From assembly GCA_965279085.1 (NCBI GenBank), contig OZ257149.1:2790001-2854000 (forward strand): DNA of 64,000 nucleotides, in the 5' to 3' direction. The position numbers were made by a program, and so were the translations under genes. Position 1 is the first letter of the stretch; every line of letters starts with the position of its first letter. A model generated the notes under the pieces. That model had not been told where the DNA came from. It saw nothing but the letters and a program-made list of their open reading frames with translations, and did no database searches. The stretch comes from UBA7672 sp965279085 (GTDB lineage Bacteria > Pseudomonadota > Alphaproteobacteria > Caulobacterales > Hyphomonadaceae). Of the stretch, positions 41,676 through 49,523 are shown one piece after another.

Positions 41676-42292
41676 TTGGCGAGGCAGTCGGCGATTTCCT
41701 GCGGGGGCGCGCCGTCCGTGAAGAAGGTCTGCAGCTTCCAGTTCTCGTCCATGAGGTAGAGAATCGAGGAATGGCTCACGAGATAGCCTACCGCACTGTC
41801 GGCATCCTCGTCACGGCTGAACGTCGTCTTGAAGCCGGAGACGACCTGTTCGAGTTCATCCAGCGTGCCGGTGAGGCCGATAATGTCCTTCGGGAACCCG
41901 TTGGACTGGATGTACTGGGAGATGGCGTCCGGCGTGTCGCGCGCCGGATCGACCGAGATGAAGACGGTGCGCGGGATATGCTTGCCGGGCGGCAGCAGGC
42001 CGATCGCCTTGCCGATGTTGAACAGGGTGATCGGGCAGACATCCGGGCAGTGGGTGAAGCCGAAGAAGACTAGGGACTTGCGGCCCTTGAAGCTCTCTTC
42101 CGTGGTCGGGGAGCCATTATGCGCGGTGAGGTGGAACGGGCCGCCGATGGCGTCCGACGAGCGGTTTCCGCAATTCTCCTGCACGGTGGGCATGCCGGAA
42201 GAGACGACGCCTCCTTCGGCGGCTGGCTTATCCGCTGGCGTGCAGGCCATCAGGCCGGATGCAAGGACAAGGAGGGGCAGGAGATTGCGCAT
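41666..42292 (-). CDS. sco: SCO1/SenC-family copper protein
   Basis: This 208-residue protein is the copper chaperone that helps assemble the CuA site of cytochrome oxidase, or a redox sensor in its place. The N-terminus is a lipoprotein signal (LVLASGLMAC; Cys17). The copper ligands are visible: C82 and C86 in THCPDVCPITLF and H174 in VSHSSILYL. It is divergent from regB with 79 bp between the starts. Linkage to regB and regA mirrors the senC-regA/regB grouping of phototrophic alphaproteobacteria. No clear RegA site was recognised in the shared promoter gap. Confidence 0.93.
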   Translation of the reverse strand: MRNLLPLLVLASGLMACTPADKPAAEGGVVSSGMPTVQENCGNRSSDAIGGPFHLTAHNGSPTTEESFKGRKSLVFFGFTHCPDVCPITLFNIGKAIGLLPPGKHIPRTVFISVDPARDTPDAISQYIQSNGFPKDIIGLTGTLDELEQVVSGFKTTFSRDEDADSAVGYLVSHSSILYLMDENWKLQTFFTDGAPPQEIADCLAKLG

Positions 42293-42371
42293 GGGCGGAA
42301 AATCGCACGCAGCTTGCCAAAAGCAAACTGTGGCCTGATGACAATCGCACGCGTTTGCGCGAGCGGCAGAC

Positions 42372-43757
42372 ATGGCTGAGACCCTCGACCGGATAGACAA
42401 TCTGCCCGTCGTGCCCACGGAGGATCCGGTGCGCGACGAGACGCTGCGCAGCGTTCGCGCGGCTTTCGGCCGGACACGGCTGCGGACGCTGGTCACCCTG
42501 CGCTGGATGGCGATCGCGGGGCAGCTGGGGGCCGTGCTGGTCGTAAATATGGGGCTGGGGTTCGACCTGCCGCTGGTGGCTTGTCTTGCAGCCATTGGGG
42601 CGTCGGCCTGGCTGAACGTGGCGCTGATGGCGGTTTTCCCGACACAGCATCTTTCCTCGACGGCGGAAACAGCGGGACAGCTGGCGTTCGATATCGTGCA
42701 GCTGTCGGTGCTGATCGGGCTCACGGGCGGGCTGCAGAACCCGTTCCTGCTGATGATCCTGGCGCCGGTGACAGTCGGGGCCTCGCGGCTGCTGCCAGCC
42801 TATGCGGGATTGCTCGCGCTGTTGGCGATCGTCTGCTGCTGCTTCATGTGGTTCTGGGGGCTCGACCTGCCATGGCGCGGCGAGCCGCTCGAGATGCCGG
42901 CGCTCTATCAGGGCGGGCAGCTGGCGGCGGTGGGCATCGGGCTGGTGTTCTTCACGGTTTCGGCATGGCGAACGGGGCGGGACGAATCGAAACTGGTCTC
43001 GGCGCTGGACGCGGTGCAGGCAGTGCTGGCGCGGGAACAACAACTATCAGCGCTGGGCGCGCTTGCGGCGGCGACGGCGCACGAGCTTGGGACGCCGCTG
43101 GCGACAATTCACCTCGCGGCGAAAGAAGCGGGGCGCAGCGTCAAGAAGGATCATCCCGCGCGCGAGGATGTGGAACTGATCATTGAGCAGTCGGAACGCT
43201 GCCGGGCGATCCTGAAGCAGATCTCGCAGCGGCGTCACATGACGGATGCGGCGATGGCGCGCGCGACCTTGCCAGGCCTGATCGAGGAAGCGGCCGAACC
43301 GCACAAGGGAAGCGGCATCCATATCCAGTGCTCGTGTTCTCCGCTTAACGGAACTGCGGGGGATACGCTCGACAAGCCGCCGGAAGTCGTGCGCAAGCCT
43401 GAGATCATCCATGCGCTCGGCGCCTTCATCGAGAACGCGGCGAGTTTCGCGGCCAAGGAGGTCAGCGTGAACGCGCGCTGGTCGAACGAGGAAGTGCGCA
43501 TCTACATCACCGATGACGGCCCGGGCTTTGCGCCGTCCGTGCTGGCCAAGCTGGGCGAGCCCTATTTCTCCGAACGCCGGATCGAGCAGCGCGGCGGCGG
43601 CATGGGCCTCGGCTTCTTCATTGCGTGCACGCTGCTGGAGCGGACGGGCGCGCGCGTTACGCCCTACAACCGGCAGCTGCCGGCGAAGGGCGCCGTGGTG
43701 CGGATCGTATGGCCGCGCGCGGCGGTAGAAGCGCCGGAAGGCTGGATAGAAGCCTAG
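42372..43757 (+). CDS. regB: RegB/PrrB-type redox sensor histidine kinase
   Basis: This 461-residue kinase controls genes for respiration and energy use in response to redox state. Six transmembrane helices occupy residues 35-210. The ubiquinone-binding motif GGLQNPF is intact (residues 119-125). The H-box reads ATAHELGTPLATI with phosphorylated H237. The redox-active Cys is C277 (SERCRAILKQI). The ATP-binding part has IENAASFAAKEV, DDGPGFA and GGGMGLGFFIA. regA follows after about 120 bp, and sco is divergent. All key residues known for RegB are present, so it is probably a working redox sensor. Confidence 0.94.
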   Translation: MAETLDRIDNLPVVPTEDPVRDETLRSVRAAFGRTRLRTLVTLRWMAIAGQLGAVLVVNMGLGFDLPLVACLAAIGASAWLNVALMAVFPTQHLSSTAETAGQLAFDIVQLSVLIGLTGGLQNPFLLMILAPVTVGASRLLPAYAGLLALLAIVCCCFMWFWGLDLPWRGEPLEMPALYQGGQLAAVGIGLVFFTVSAWRTGRDESKLVSALDAVQAVLAREQQLSALGALAAATAHELGTPLATIHLAAKEAGRSVKKDHPAREDVELIIEQSERCRAILKQISQRRHMTDAAMARATLPGLIEEAAEPHKGSGIHIQCSCSPLNGTAGDTLDKPPEVVRKPEIIHALGAFIENAASFAAKEVSVNARWSNEEVRIYITDDGPGFAPSVLAKLGEPYFSERRIEQRGGGMGLGFFIACTLLERTGARVTPYNRQLPAKGAVVRIVWPRAAVEAPEGWIEA

Positions 43758-43814
43758 GGTTATGACCGGACTACACCGGAAAATCCCTTATGAAGCTGGA
43801 CAGTATTCCAGTGG

Positions 43815-43843
43815 TTGGTCTATTTGGTCGCACCCTTTATATT
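43815..43843 (+). promoter_or_regulatory. Promoter candidate for regA
   Basis: TTGGTC (43815-43820) and TATATT (43838-43843) are separated by exactly 17 bp, 38 bp before the likely TTG start of regA. It suggests regA can be transcribed apart from regB. Confidence 0.5.
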
Positions 43844-43880
43844 GCGCCCTAGCGAAGGGTCTTTCGCGGGAGAACCAGCT

Positions 43881-44447
43881 TTGGAAGAACAGGTCGAATC
43901 CGACCCGCGCGTCGCCGCTCTCGAAGACAAGAGCCTGCTGGTCCTCGATGACGACGCTCCGTTCCGCGCCCGCCTGTCGCGCGCGCTCGCGCAGCGCGGT
44001 TTCGATGTGACGTCCGTGGGGACTGTCGCCGAGGCGCGGGATCATCTGAAGAAGACGGCGCCTGCTTTCGCGGTGGTGGACCTTCGGCTGGAGGACGGCT
44101 CGGGCCTTGAAGTGGTCGAGGCGCTGCAGCGCTCGCGCGAGGACACGCACGCGGTGATCCTGACGGGCTATGGCGCGATCTCGACGGCGGTGGCGGCCGT
44201 GAAGGCGGGGGCGATCGATTACCTGCCGAAGCCTGCCGATGTCGAGGATGTCGTGAATGCGCTGCTGACGGGACGCTCGGACCGGCCGGAGCCGCCGGAG
44301 AATCCGATGTCGGCGGACCGGGTGCGCTGGGAGCACATCCAGCGGGTGTATGAGCTGTGCAACCACAACGTCTCGGAGACGGCGCGGCGGCTTAACATGC
44401 ATCGCAGGACCTTGCAGCGGATCCTGGCCAAGCGGGCGCCGCGGTAG
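43881..44447 (+). CDS. regA: RegA/PrrA/ActR-type response regulator
   Basis: This 188-residue regulator partners RegB. The receiver domain has the acidic pair VLDDDAPFR, the phosphorylated Asp D67 in AVVDLRLEDGSG, and LTGYGAISTAVAAVKAGAIDYLPKP. The Fis-type DNA-binding helix is NVSETARRLNMHRRTLQRIL. I use TTG 43881, preceded by GGGAG, which gives a length close to the 184 residues of R. capsulatus RegA. An open frame reaching 43815 has no ribosome site. RegA binds GC-rich sites to control oxidase, nitrogen and carbon genes; the targets here are unknown. Confidence 0.93.
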   Translation: MEEQVESDPRVAALEDKSLLVLDDDAPFRARLSRALAQRGFDVTSVGTVAEARDHLKKTAPAFAVVDLRLEDGSGLEVVEALQRSREDTHAVILTGYGAISTAVAAVKAGAIDYLPKPADVEDVVNALLTGRSDRPEPPENPMSADRVRWEHIQRVYELCNHNVSETARRLNMHRRTLQRILAKRAPR

Positions 44448-44599
44448 GGCTTCGGGACAATCCGTGTGCGGAGGCTCGCCGGCAGCCGGGTTCCGCATCT
44501 TTTTGCAGTTCCATCCGGGACAAACGCAGCGCTTTAAGGCTTGCGTCAAATTTCATCCGTAGTTCAGGGTTGAACCTAGGCGGTCTGGAGACTGGCGGA

Positions 44600-45094
44600 A
44601 TGAAGCGACTGACGGCCCTCGTAGCGGTGATGCTGGCGGTTGCGCCTGTGGCGTCCGCGCAGTCGAAGGCGATCGGGCGCTACAATGACTGGCGCGTCTA
44701 TACCGAGGGCGAGGGGCGGAACATGGTCTGCTTCGCGGCGGTGGATGCATCCGACAAGGCTCCCAAGTCGGTCGATCATGGCGAGGTGACGTTCTACGTG
44801 GCGACGTGGAAATCGGGCGCGGCCGTGACCCAGCCCAGCCTGCGCGTAGGTTACACGCTGCGCACCGACATCCAGCCGACGGCGGTTGTGGGGCGCGACA
44901 AGTTCCCGATGTATGCGGCTGGCGCCGAAGCATTCTTCGAGGACAAGCGAGAGAAGCCTCTGGTCGAGGCGATGAAGAAGGGCCAGGAGCTGCGCATCGA
45001 GGCGGCGTCGGTGAAGGACGCGCGCACGGCCTACTATTTTTCGCTGAAGGGATCGCGCGACGCGATCGACAAGGCGAAGGCGCTCTGCAAGTGA
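44600..45094 (+). CDS. IalB-family exported protein
   Basis: This 164-residue protein has a signal peptide (LTALVAVMLAVAPVASAQ) and the invasion-associated locus B fold. YNDWRVYTEGEGRNMVCFAA, VTFYVATWKSGAAVTQ, VGYTLRTDIQPTAVVGRDKF and AYYFSLKGSRDAIDKAKALC are the recognisable family stretches, including the two Cys. The family is common in alphaproteobacteria and not limited to pathogens; a periplasmic role is likely. The next gene starts inside its stop codon (GTGA). Confidence 0.85.
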   Translation: MKRLTALVAVMLAVAPVASAQSKAIGRYNDWRVYTEGEGRNMVCFAAVDASDKAPKSVDHGEVTFYVATWKSGAAVTQPSLRVGYTLRTDIQPTAVVGRDKFPMYAAGAEAFFEDKREKPLVEAMKKGQELRIEAASVKDARTAYYFSLKGSRDAIDKAKALCK

Positions 45095-45684
45095 GCGCGG
45101 CGCTCGGCCGTCGTGTTGCGACGCGGTTGGGGCAGGTATGGTTCGATGCCGACCTGAGCGACGCCGATCTCGATGCGATGGCTGATTATCTCACGCGGCC
45201 GGACGCGCATCTCGATACGTTGATGGACCGCGCGAAGATGCCGGGCAGGGAAAGGATCCGGGAGCGTTATGCGTCGTGGCGCTGGTCTGAAGATCCAGCG
45301 CAGATGAGCTCGGTGTTCGCGCTGCGGCTGGATGGGCGACTGGTGGGCTTCACCAACCTTCTGCGCAAGACGCCGGACGAGAATTACTCCCACTGGCACA
45401 TCATTGAGGAAGCCGCGCGTGCGGGCGGCATATCGACGGCGATCTATCCGACGCGCATCGAGCTGTACTTCGAGCTGTTCCCGATGGAGCGGCTGGTGCA
45501 CCAGACGCGCGTGACGAATACGGGCGTCAACCGGATGCTCGACAAGTTCGTACAGATTGCGAAGACGGAGTTCGTGGAAAAACCCGACGGGCTAGCGAAG
45601 CCCGGCGAGTTTCACATTCGCTACGTCACACGCTCTGACATTCCGCGCATTCGCGAGATCGGGGCGAGGTTAGCCGCCGGTTGA
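45091..45684 (+). CDS. GNAT-like acetyltransferase
   Basis: This 197-residue protein starts at GTG 45091, overlapping the IalB-like stop in GTGA, so the two are translationally coupled. A GNAT-like fold is suggested by SVFALRLDGRLVGFTNLL, IELYFELFPMERLVHQTRVT and TGVNRMLDKF, but the acetyl-CoA loop is not a classic Q/R-x-x-G-x-G/A. The function is uncertain. It is convergent with the DUF4440-like gene, only 2 bp apart. Confidence 0.6.
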   Translation: MSAALGRRVATRLGQVWFDADLSDADLDAMADYLTRPDAHLDTLMDRAKMPGRERIRERYASWRWSEDPAQMSSVFALRLDGRLVGFTNLLRKTPDENYSHWHIIEEAARAGGISTAIYPTRIELYFELFPMERLVHQTRVTNTGVNRMLDKFVQIAKTEFVEKPDGLAKPGEFHIRYVTRSDIPRIREIGARLAAG

Positions 45685-45686
45685 TA

Positions 45687-46085
45687 TCAAGCTTGTTTGT
45701 CGCCGAGTATCGTCTCGCTGTGGGCGTGACATTCCCAGCCCTTGGGCTCGCGTATCCAGGTTGAGCTGTCAGCGGCGCGTAGGGTCTGCGGTTTACCGTC
45801 CATCGTGACTTCCTGCTTGACCGTGTAGGCGATGATCGCGACATCCGGCGTGGGAGACGAGACTTCGATGTCGTCGAACTCGTAGGACTCGAGGGTCCAC
45901 TTCCCTTCCTCGGTCATCTTGCCCATTTTCGACTTCGGGATGCTCATGACGCCGTTCATGCCGGAGACGATGCTGGGGTCGGCGGCGAGTTCGGCGGTTT
46001 TCTTGCCGTCCTTGCTTTTCATTGCGTCCCAGTAGGAACGCTCCAGCTTGATGATGTCATCCTTGCTCGGCGCGGCGTCCGTCAT
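45687..46085 (-). CDS. NTF2-like (DUF4440/SnoaL-type) protein
   Basis: This 132-residue soluble protein has the cone-shaped NTF2 fold. It begins SKDDIIKLERSYWDAMKSKD, then VSGMNGVMSIPKSKM and VAIIAYTVKQEVTMDGKPQT, and ends TWIREPKGWECHAHSETIL. Such proteins bind small molecules. Its position next to the ECF42 sigma module suggests it belongs to that regulon; 89 bp separate it from the sigma factor gene. Confidence 0.75.
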   Translation of the reverse strand: MTDAAPSKDDIIKLERSYWDAMKSKDGKKTAELAADPSIVSGMNGVMSIPKSKMGKMTEEGKWTLESYEFDDIEVSSPTPDVAIIAYTVKQEVTMDGKPQTLRAADSSTWIREPKGWECHAHSETILGDKQA

Positions 46086-46174
46086 GCTGATCTCCTGAAT
46101 TTGTGTCTTTCAAACCCCTCGCGGTGGCGACGGTTCCGGCTGCGAGTCAGCGCTCGTGGCGCATATCCGCGGGC

Positions 46175-47482
46175 TCAAACGGCTTCGTTCGCGCGCCTTG
46201 TCAGGAATGCTTTTTCGCGTGCGTTGGTTGCGAGATCGGCTGCAGCGCGGAACTCCGCGCGCGCTTCGGCGGTGCGGCCGAGTTTCATCAGCAGGTCGCC
46301 GCGAACGCTGGGCAGGAGGTGGTAGGTCTTGAGCGCGGGATTGCCGGCGAGTGTGTCGAGAAGAGCGAGGCCGTCGGCGGGTCCATCCGCCATGCCGACC
46401 GCGATGGCGCGGTTGAGCTCGACGACGGGCGAGCCGGTGAGAGCGGAGAGCTTCGCGTAGAGCGCGGCGATCTCGCGCCAGTCGGTGTCGGCGGCAATGG
46501 CCGCTCGGGCGTGGCAGGCGAGGATGGCGGCCTGAAGGGCGTGGTAGCCATCCGCGCCGCCAAGGTCTTCGGCGCGGGCCAGAGCCGCGAGGCCGCGCCG
46601 GATGAGCAGCCGGTCCCAGCCGGCGCGGTTCTGGTCGAGCAGAAGGACGGGATCGCCGTTTTCGTCCGTCCGTGCGGGCGCGCGTGAGGCGTGCAGCTCC
46701 ATGAGGCTGAGGAGGCCATGGACTTCGGGTTCGTTGGGCATGAGCCCCGCAAGGATACGCGCGAGGCGCAGGGCTTCGTCACACAGCTGCGGTCGCATCA
46801 GGTCTTCGCCGTGGGTGGCGGCATAGCCTTCGTTGAAGATGAGGTAGAGAACTTCGAGGACGGCAAAGAGGCGCTGGTGCAGTTCAGGCCCCGCAGGCGT
46901 TTCGTAGGCGAGGCCTGAATCGGACAGCGTGCGCTTGGCGCGAACGATGCGCTGCTGGATCGCGGTTGTGGAGGACAGGAACGCGCGGGCGATTTCCTCG
47001 GTCGTCAGGCCACCGACCATGCGGAGCGTCAGGGCGGTACGCTGATCGCGCGGGAGCAGGGGGTGGCAGGCGGTGAAGACGAGGCGAAGGATATCGTCGC
47101 CGATGTCGTCGCCGATGTCGTCATCGAGACTGGCGGCGGGATCGGGCATGGCCTGTTCCGTCTCCATGTCGCGCAGCAGCGTTTCGTGCTTGCGCGCGAG
47201 CATCTGGTTGCGGCGGATGTGGTCAAGCGCGCGGCGCTTTCCAGTGGTGATGAGCCAGGCGGCCGGCTGGTCAGGCACGCCGGTTTCCGGCCATGACTCC
47301 AGCGCGGCGACGAGGGCTTCCTGCGCGAACTCTTCGGCAAGCGGAACGTCACGCAGCATGCGGGCCAGGATGGCGACCAGCCGCTGCTGTTCGGTCCGCC
47401 AGACGGCGAGGACCGCGCGATGAGTGTCAGCGTGGATGTCATCGACTGGCATCGCTGCCGACTGAAACCCATCGTGCGCCAT
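46175..47482 (-). CDS. ECF42-type RNA polymerase sigma factor with TPR-like C-terminus
   Basis: This 435-residue sigma factor is of the ECF42 type. The sigma-2 domain is at about residues 20-95 (LAEEFAQEALVAALESWPE, TTGKRRALDHIRRNQ). Sigma-4 spans about 130-190 (LTLRMVGGLTTEEIARAFL, TAIQQRIVRAKRTLSDSG). The long C-terminal half (200-430) is TPR-like helices, the hallmark of this group: LYLIFNEGYAATHGEDLM and PVVELNRAIAVGMADGP. It has no anti-sigma gene nearby. It lies 30 bp downstream of the DGPF/YCII gene, in one operon. Regulation by its own C-terminal domain is the accepted model for the family. Confidence 0.93.
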   Translation of the reverse strand: MAHDGFQSAAMPVDDIHADTHRAVLAVWRTEQQRLVAILARMLRDVPLAEEFAQEALVAALESWPETGVPDQPAAWLITTGKRRALDHIRRNQMLARKHETLLRDMETEQAMPDPAASLDDDIGDDIGDDILRLVFTACHPLLPRDQRTALTLRMVGGLTTEEIARAFLSSTTAIQQRIVRAKRTLSDSGLAYETPAGPELHQRLFAVLEVLYLIFNEGYAATHGEDLMRPQLCDEALRLARILAGLMPNEPEVHGLLSLMELHASRAPARTDENGDPVLLLDQNRAGWDRLLIRRGLAALARAEDLGGADGYHALQAAILACHARAAIAADTDWREIAALYAKLSALTGSPVVELNRAIAVGMADGPADGLALLDTLAGNPALKTYHLLPSVRGDLLMKLGRTAEARAEFRAAADLATNAREKAFLTRRANEAV

Positions 47483-47512
47483 TGGTCCAGCTAATGGGAG
47501 GCAGCGTGGACG

Positions 47513-47884
47513 TCAGGCAGGCGGGTTGTGCGGGTCCGACATCATCGGGCGCATTTCGCAGGTGCCTTCCCATCCGGGATGGAAGCGCCGGTGCACGTCC
47601 ATGAAATCGAGGGCCGACTGGATCGCCTCTTCGCGGGTCTTGAACTCGAAGATGGCGTAGCCGCCGACGACTTCCTTGCCCTCGGCCAGCGGCATGTCGA
47701 TGACGCTGATCTTGCCGCTCTCAAGGCGGATGCGGGCACTGCCCATGTGCAAGGGCATCAGGCCCCCGCTGTCGATCATCGCGCCGGACTTGATGGCTTT
47801 CTCGGCCATCTTGTCGAGTTCCTCGAAGAGCGCCTTCGGCGGCATCTCCGCATTGCACGAATTCACGAGAAACATGTAGCGCAT
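47513..47884 (-). CDS. DGPF/YCII-family protein of the ECF42 operon
   Basis: This 123-residue protein has the YCII-related (DGPF) fold: MRYMFLVNSCNAEMPP, IDSGGLMPLHMGSARI, EVVGGYAIFEFKTREEAI and GWEGTCEMRPM. ATG 47884 follows GGAG. Proteins of this family are the usual partners of ECF42 sigma factors and their main targets. The promoter at 47915-47941 lies right upstream. The function is unknown; it has been suggested they bind or sense small molecules. Confidence 0.88.
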   Translation of the reverse strand: MRYMFLVNSCNAEMPPKALFEELDKMAEKAIKSGAMIDSGGLMPLHMGSARIRLESGKISVIDMPLAEGKEVVGGYAIFEFKTREEAIQSALDFMDVHRRFHPGWEGTCEMRPMMSDPHNPPA

Positions 47885-47914
47885 GAGGGTCTCCTGTCTG
47901 TCCTTCAGTATCAG

Positions 47915-47941
47915 GACGAAAGGGATACCGGCGGGTCGACA
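47915..47941 (-). promoter_or_regulatory. ECF42-type promoter of the DGPF-sigma operon
   Basis: On the minus strand TGTCGA (47941-47936), 17 bp, then CGTC (47918-47915), 31 bp before the DGPF start. The known ECF42 target pattern, as I recall it, is TGTCGA at -35 and CGA/TC at -10. This is therefore a likely autoregulatory promoter. Confidence 0.65.
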
Positions 47942-48008
47942 GCTCAAATCAAAAAAATCTCATTACGCCGGAATAACCTTGTCGGGCGGGGCTCGCCGCC
48001 TATCGTTG

Positions 48009-48035
48009 AACGAGGACAATCACTCAACGAGGACA
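48009..48035 (+). repeat. Direct repeat AACGAGGACA upstream of the DUF1428 gene
   Basis: The 10-mer AACGAGGACA occurs at 48009-48018 and 48026-48035, 17 bp apart. The second copy includes the ribosome site (GAGGA). It may be a small duplication or a binding site. Confidence 0.35.
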
Positions 48036-48040
48036 GTTCA

Positions 48041-48406
48041 ATGGCTTATGTCGACGGTTTCATCCTTCCGGTGCCGGAAGCAAATCTGGATGCTTACAAG
48101 AAAGAGGCAAAGCGAGCCTCCAAGGTATGGATGAAGCACGGCGCGCTGCAGTACTGGGAGTGCGTGGCCGACGATGTGCCGGCAGGCAAGTCGACCGACT
48201 TCTACAAGGCCGTGAAGAAGAAGGAGGGCGAGACGGTGGTTTTTGCCTTCGCGACCTACAAGAACCGCAAGCATCGCGACGAGGTGATGAAGAAAGTCAT
48301 GGCCGATCCGGGCATGCAGTACGATCCGGCCAAGATGCCCTTCGACGGCAAGCGCATGTTCTGGGGTGGTTTCAAGCCGATCATCGAACTGCAGGCGAAG
48401 GAATAG
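48041..48406 (+). CDS. DUF1428 family protein (YbaA-like)
   Basis: This 121-residue protein begins MAYVDGFILPVPEANLDAYK and holds GALQYWECVADDVPAGKST, ETVVFAFATYKNRKHRDEV and DGKRMFWGGFKPIIEL, the DUF1428 pattern (E. coli YbaA). It has a dimeric alpha/beta-barrel-like fold in relatives and no known function. It is divergent from the DGPF-ECF42 operon; TGTCGG-N18-CGTT upstream (47980-48007) is a weaker match to the ECF42 promoter, so it may be a member of the regulon. Confidence 0.88.
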   Translation: MAYVDGFILPVPEANLDAYKKEAKRASKVWMKHGALQYWECVADDVPAGKSTDFYKAVKKKEGETVVFAFATYKNRKHRDEVMKKVMADPGMQYDPAKMPFDGKRMFWGGFKPIIELQAKE

Positions 48407-48409
48407 GTA

Positions 48410-49387
48410 TCACGCAGCCGGCGGGCGGAAGGCGATGACGCCTTCCGTTCGGGCGCGCACATCCGGCGGGGCGAGGCAGGTGGCGACAGCTTCGTAGCCG
48501 GGCGAGCCGGGATGCGGCGCCACCAGCATAGGCAGGCTGTGATTGGCCGGGCAGAGGATGATCGTCTCATCTTGCCCACAAGCCGCGAGATCGAGCATGG
48601 CGGTTGAGCGCGTCATGGCGAAGACGGGCCGCGCGCCGGGGCCTCGGGCGCGGAGCCATGCGGCGAGCGCCAGTTGCGTGGCTTCGTCGAGCCCCTGTTC
48701 GATCAGGTCTATGATGAGCGCCCCGCCGTTTTCCGTGTCGAGCGCGGCGCAGAGGGCGCGAAGCGCGGGCGTGTCGTTTGCTCCATCCTCTACCAGCCAT
48801 GAGAGGGTTTTCTCCGCATGGCAGCCGAGAGCGGCGGGAGCTTCGCGTTCAAGGCCGAGGAAGGAAGCGCCCGGGAGCGTTTCGACGAGGCGCATCGCGA
48901 GCTTCGTCTTGCCGCTGAAGAGCGGGCCGGTGATCCAGGTAAGCGGACGGATGTCGCGCAGCTCGAATCGTTCGCCACCCCATGGCCAGGGAAGGTCGAA
49001 CGCGATGGCGGGCGTGGGCGTGAGTCCGGTAAGATCGGAGACAGCGGGCGTGGCGCCGGCGGCAAGATCGCGCCGCAGGTTGCGGATGCGATCGATAGCG
49101 CCGGCTAGATGACGGAGGCGGCCTTCAAGCGCACTCTGGTGCGTGGCAAGGGCGGGTTCGAGACCGGAAGCGTCGCCGGAGAGAACGAGTGCGACCTGAG
49201 CGAGGCTGAAGCCGAGTGCGCGGAGGGCGACGATCTCTTGTGCACGCTGCATCTCGGCTGGGCCATAAGCGCGCCAGCCTGCGGTGGTGCGGCCGGGGTT
49301 AAGCAGGGCGCGCTCTTCGTACAGGCGCAGGGCCTTGGCGGAAACGCCAAGCTGGCGGGCGGCGTCGGCGGGGGAGAGGAAGGTCAC
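48410..49387 (-). CDS. MerR-type regulator fused to a P-loop NTPase-like domain
   Basis: This 325-residue protein has an N-terminal MerR DNA-binding domain (LSPADAARQLGVSAKALRLYEERALLNPGR to about residue 75). A helical linker follows (80-115). The C-terminal 200 residues look like a P-loop domain: Walker A GPLFSGKT at 154-161, preceded by ELRDIRPLTWI as in ABC ATPases, and a Walker B-like ALIIDLIEQ near 223-231. A usual MerR effector-binding domain is absent. The GTG start 49387 follows AGAGGTGA. The divergent gene is an NAD(P)-binding oxidoreductase. It could be an ATP-sensing or ATP-driven regulator; this is inferred. Confidence 0.75.
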   Translation of the reverse strand: MTFLSPADAARQLGVSAKALRLYEERALLNPGRTTAGWRAYGPAEMQRAQEIVALRALGFSLAQVALVLSGDASGLEPALATHQSALEGRLRHLAGAIDRIRNLRRDLAAGATPAVSDLTGLTPTPAIAFDLPWPWGGERFELRDIRPLTWITGPLFSGKTKLAMRLVETLPGASFLGLEREAPAALGCHAEKTLSWLVEDGANDTPALRALCAALDTENGGALIIDLIEQGLDEATQLALAAWLRARGPGARPVFAMTRSTAMLDLAACGQDETIILCPANHSLPMLVAPHPGSPGYEAVATCLAPPDVRARTEGVIAFRPPAA

Positions 49388-49396
49388 GAATCACCT

Positions 49397-49415
49397 CTGT
49401 CTGTTGGGCAGACAG
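49397..49415. promoter_or_regulatory. Candidate operator between the MerR-fusion gene and the oxidoreductase gene
   Basis: The inverted repeat CTGTCTG-TTGGG-CAGACAG begins 10 bp upstream of the MerR-fusion start. This fits a MerR-type site that could control its own gene and the divergent one. Confidence 0.5.
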
Positions 49416-49523
49416 CGCTATCGGGGCAGCCGCAGGGGCCGGGTCAAGCGGCATGTTGGATTGCTGCCAGTCGGCTGTCAGCAGGTTGTGGGAAAGCTGC
49501 GTATCGATTGAGAGGAGACGTAG

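Noticed and set aside
42293..42371. RegA binding site between sco and regB
   Set aside because: The known consensus was not matched on either strand.
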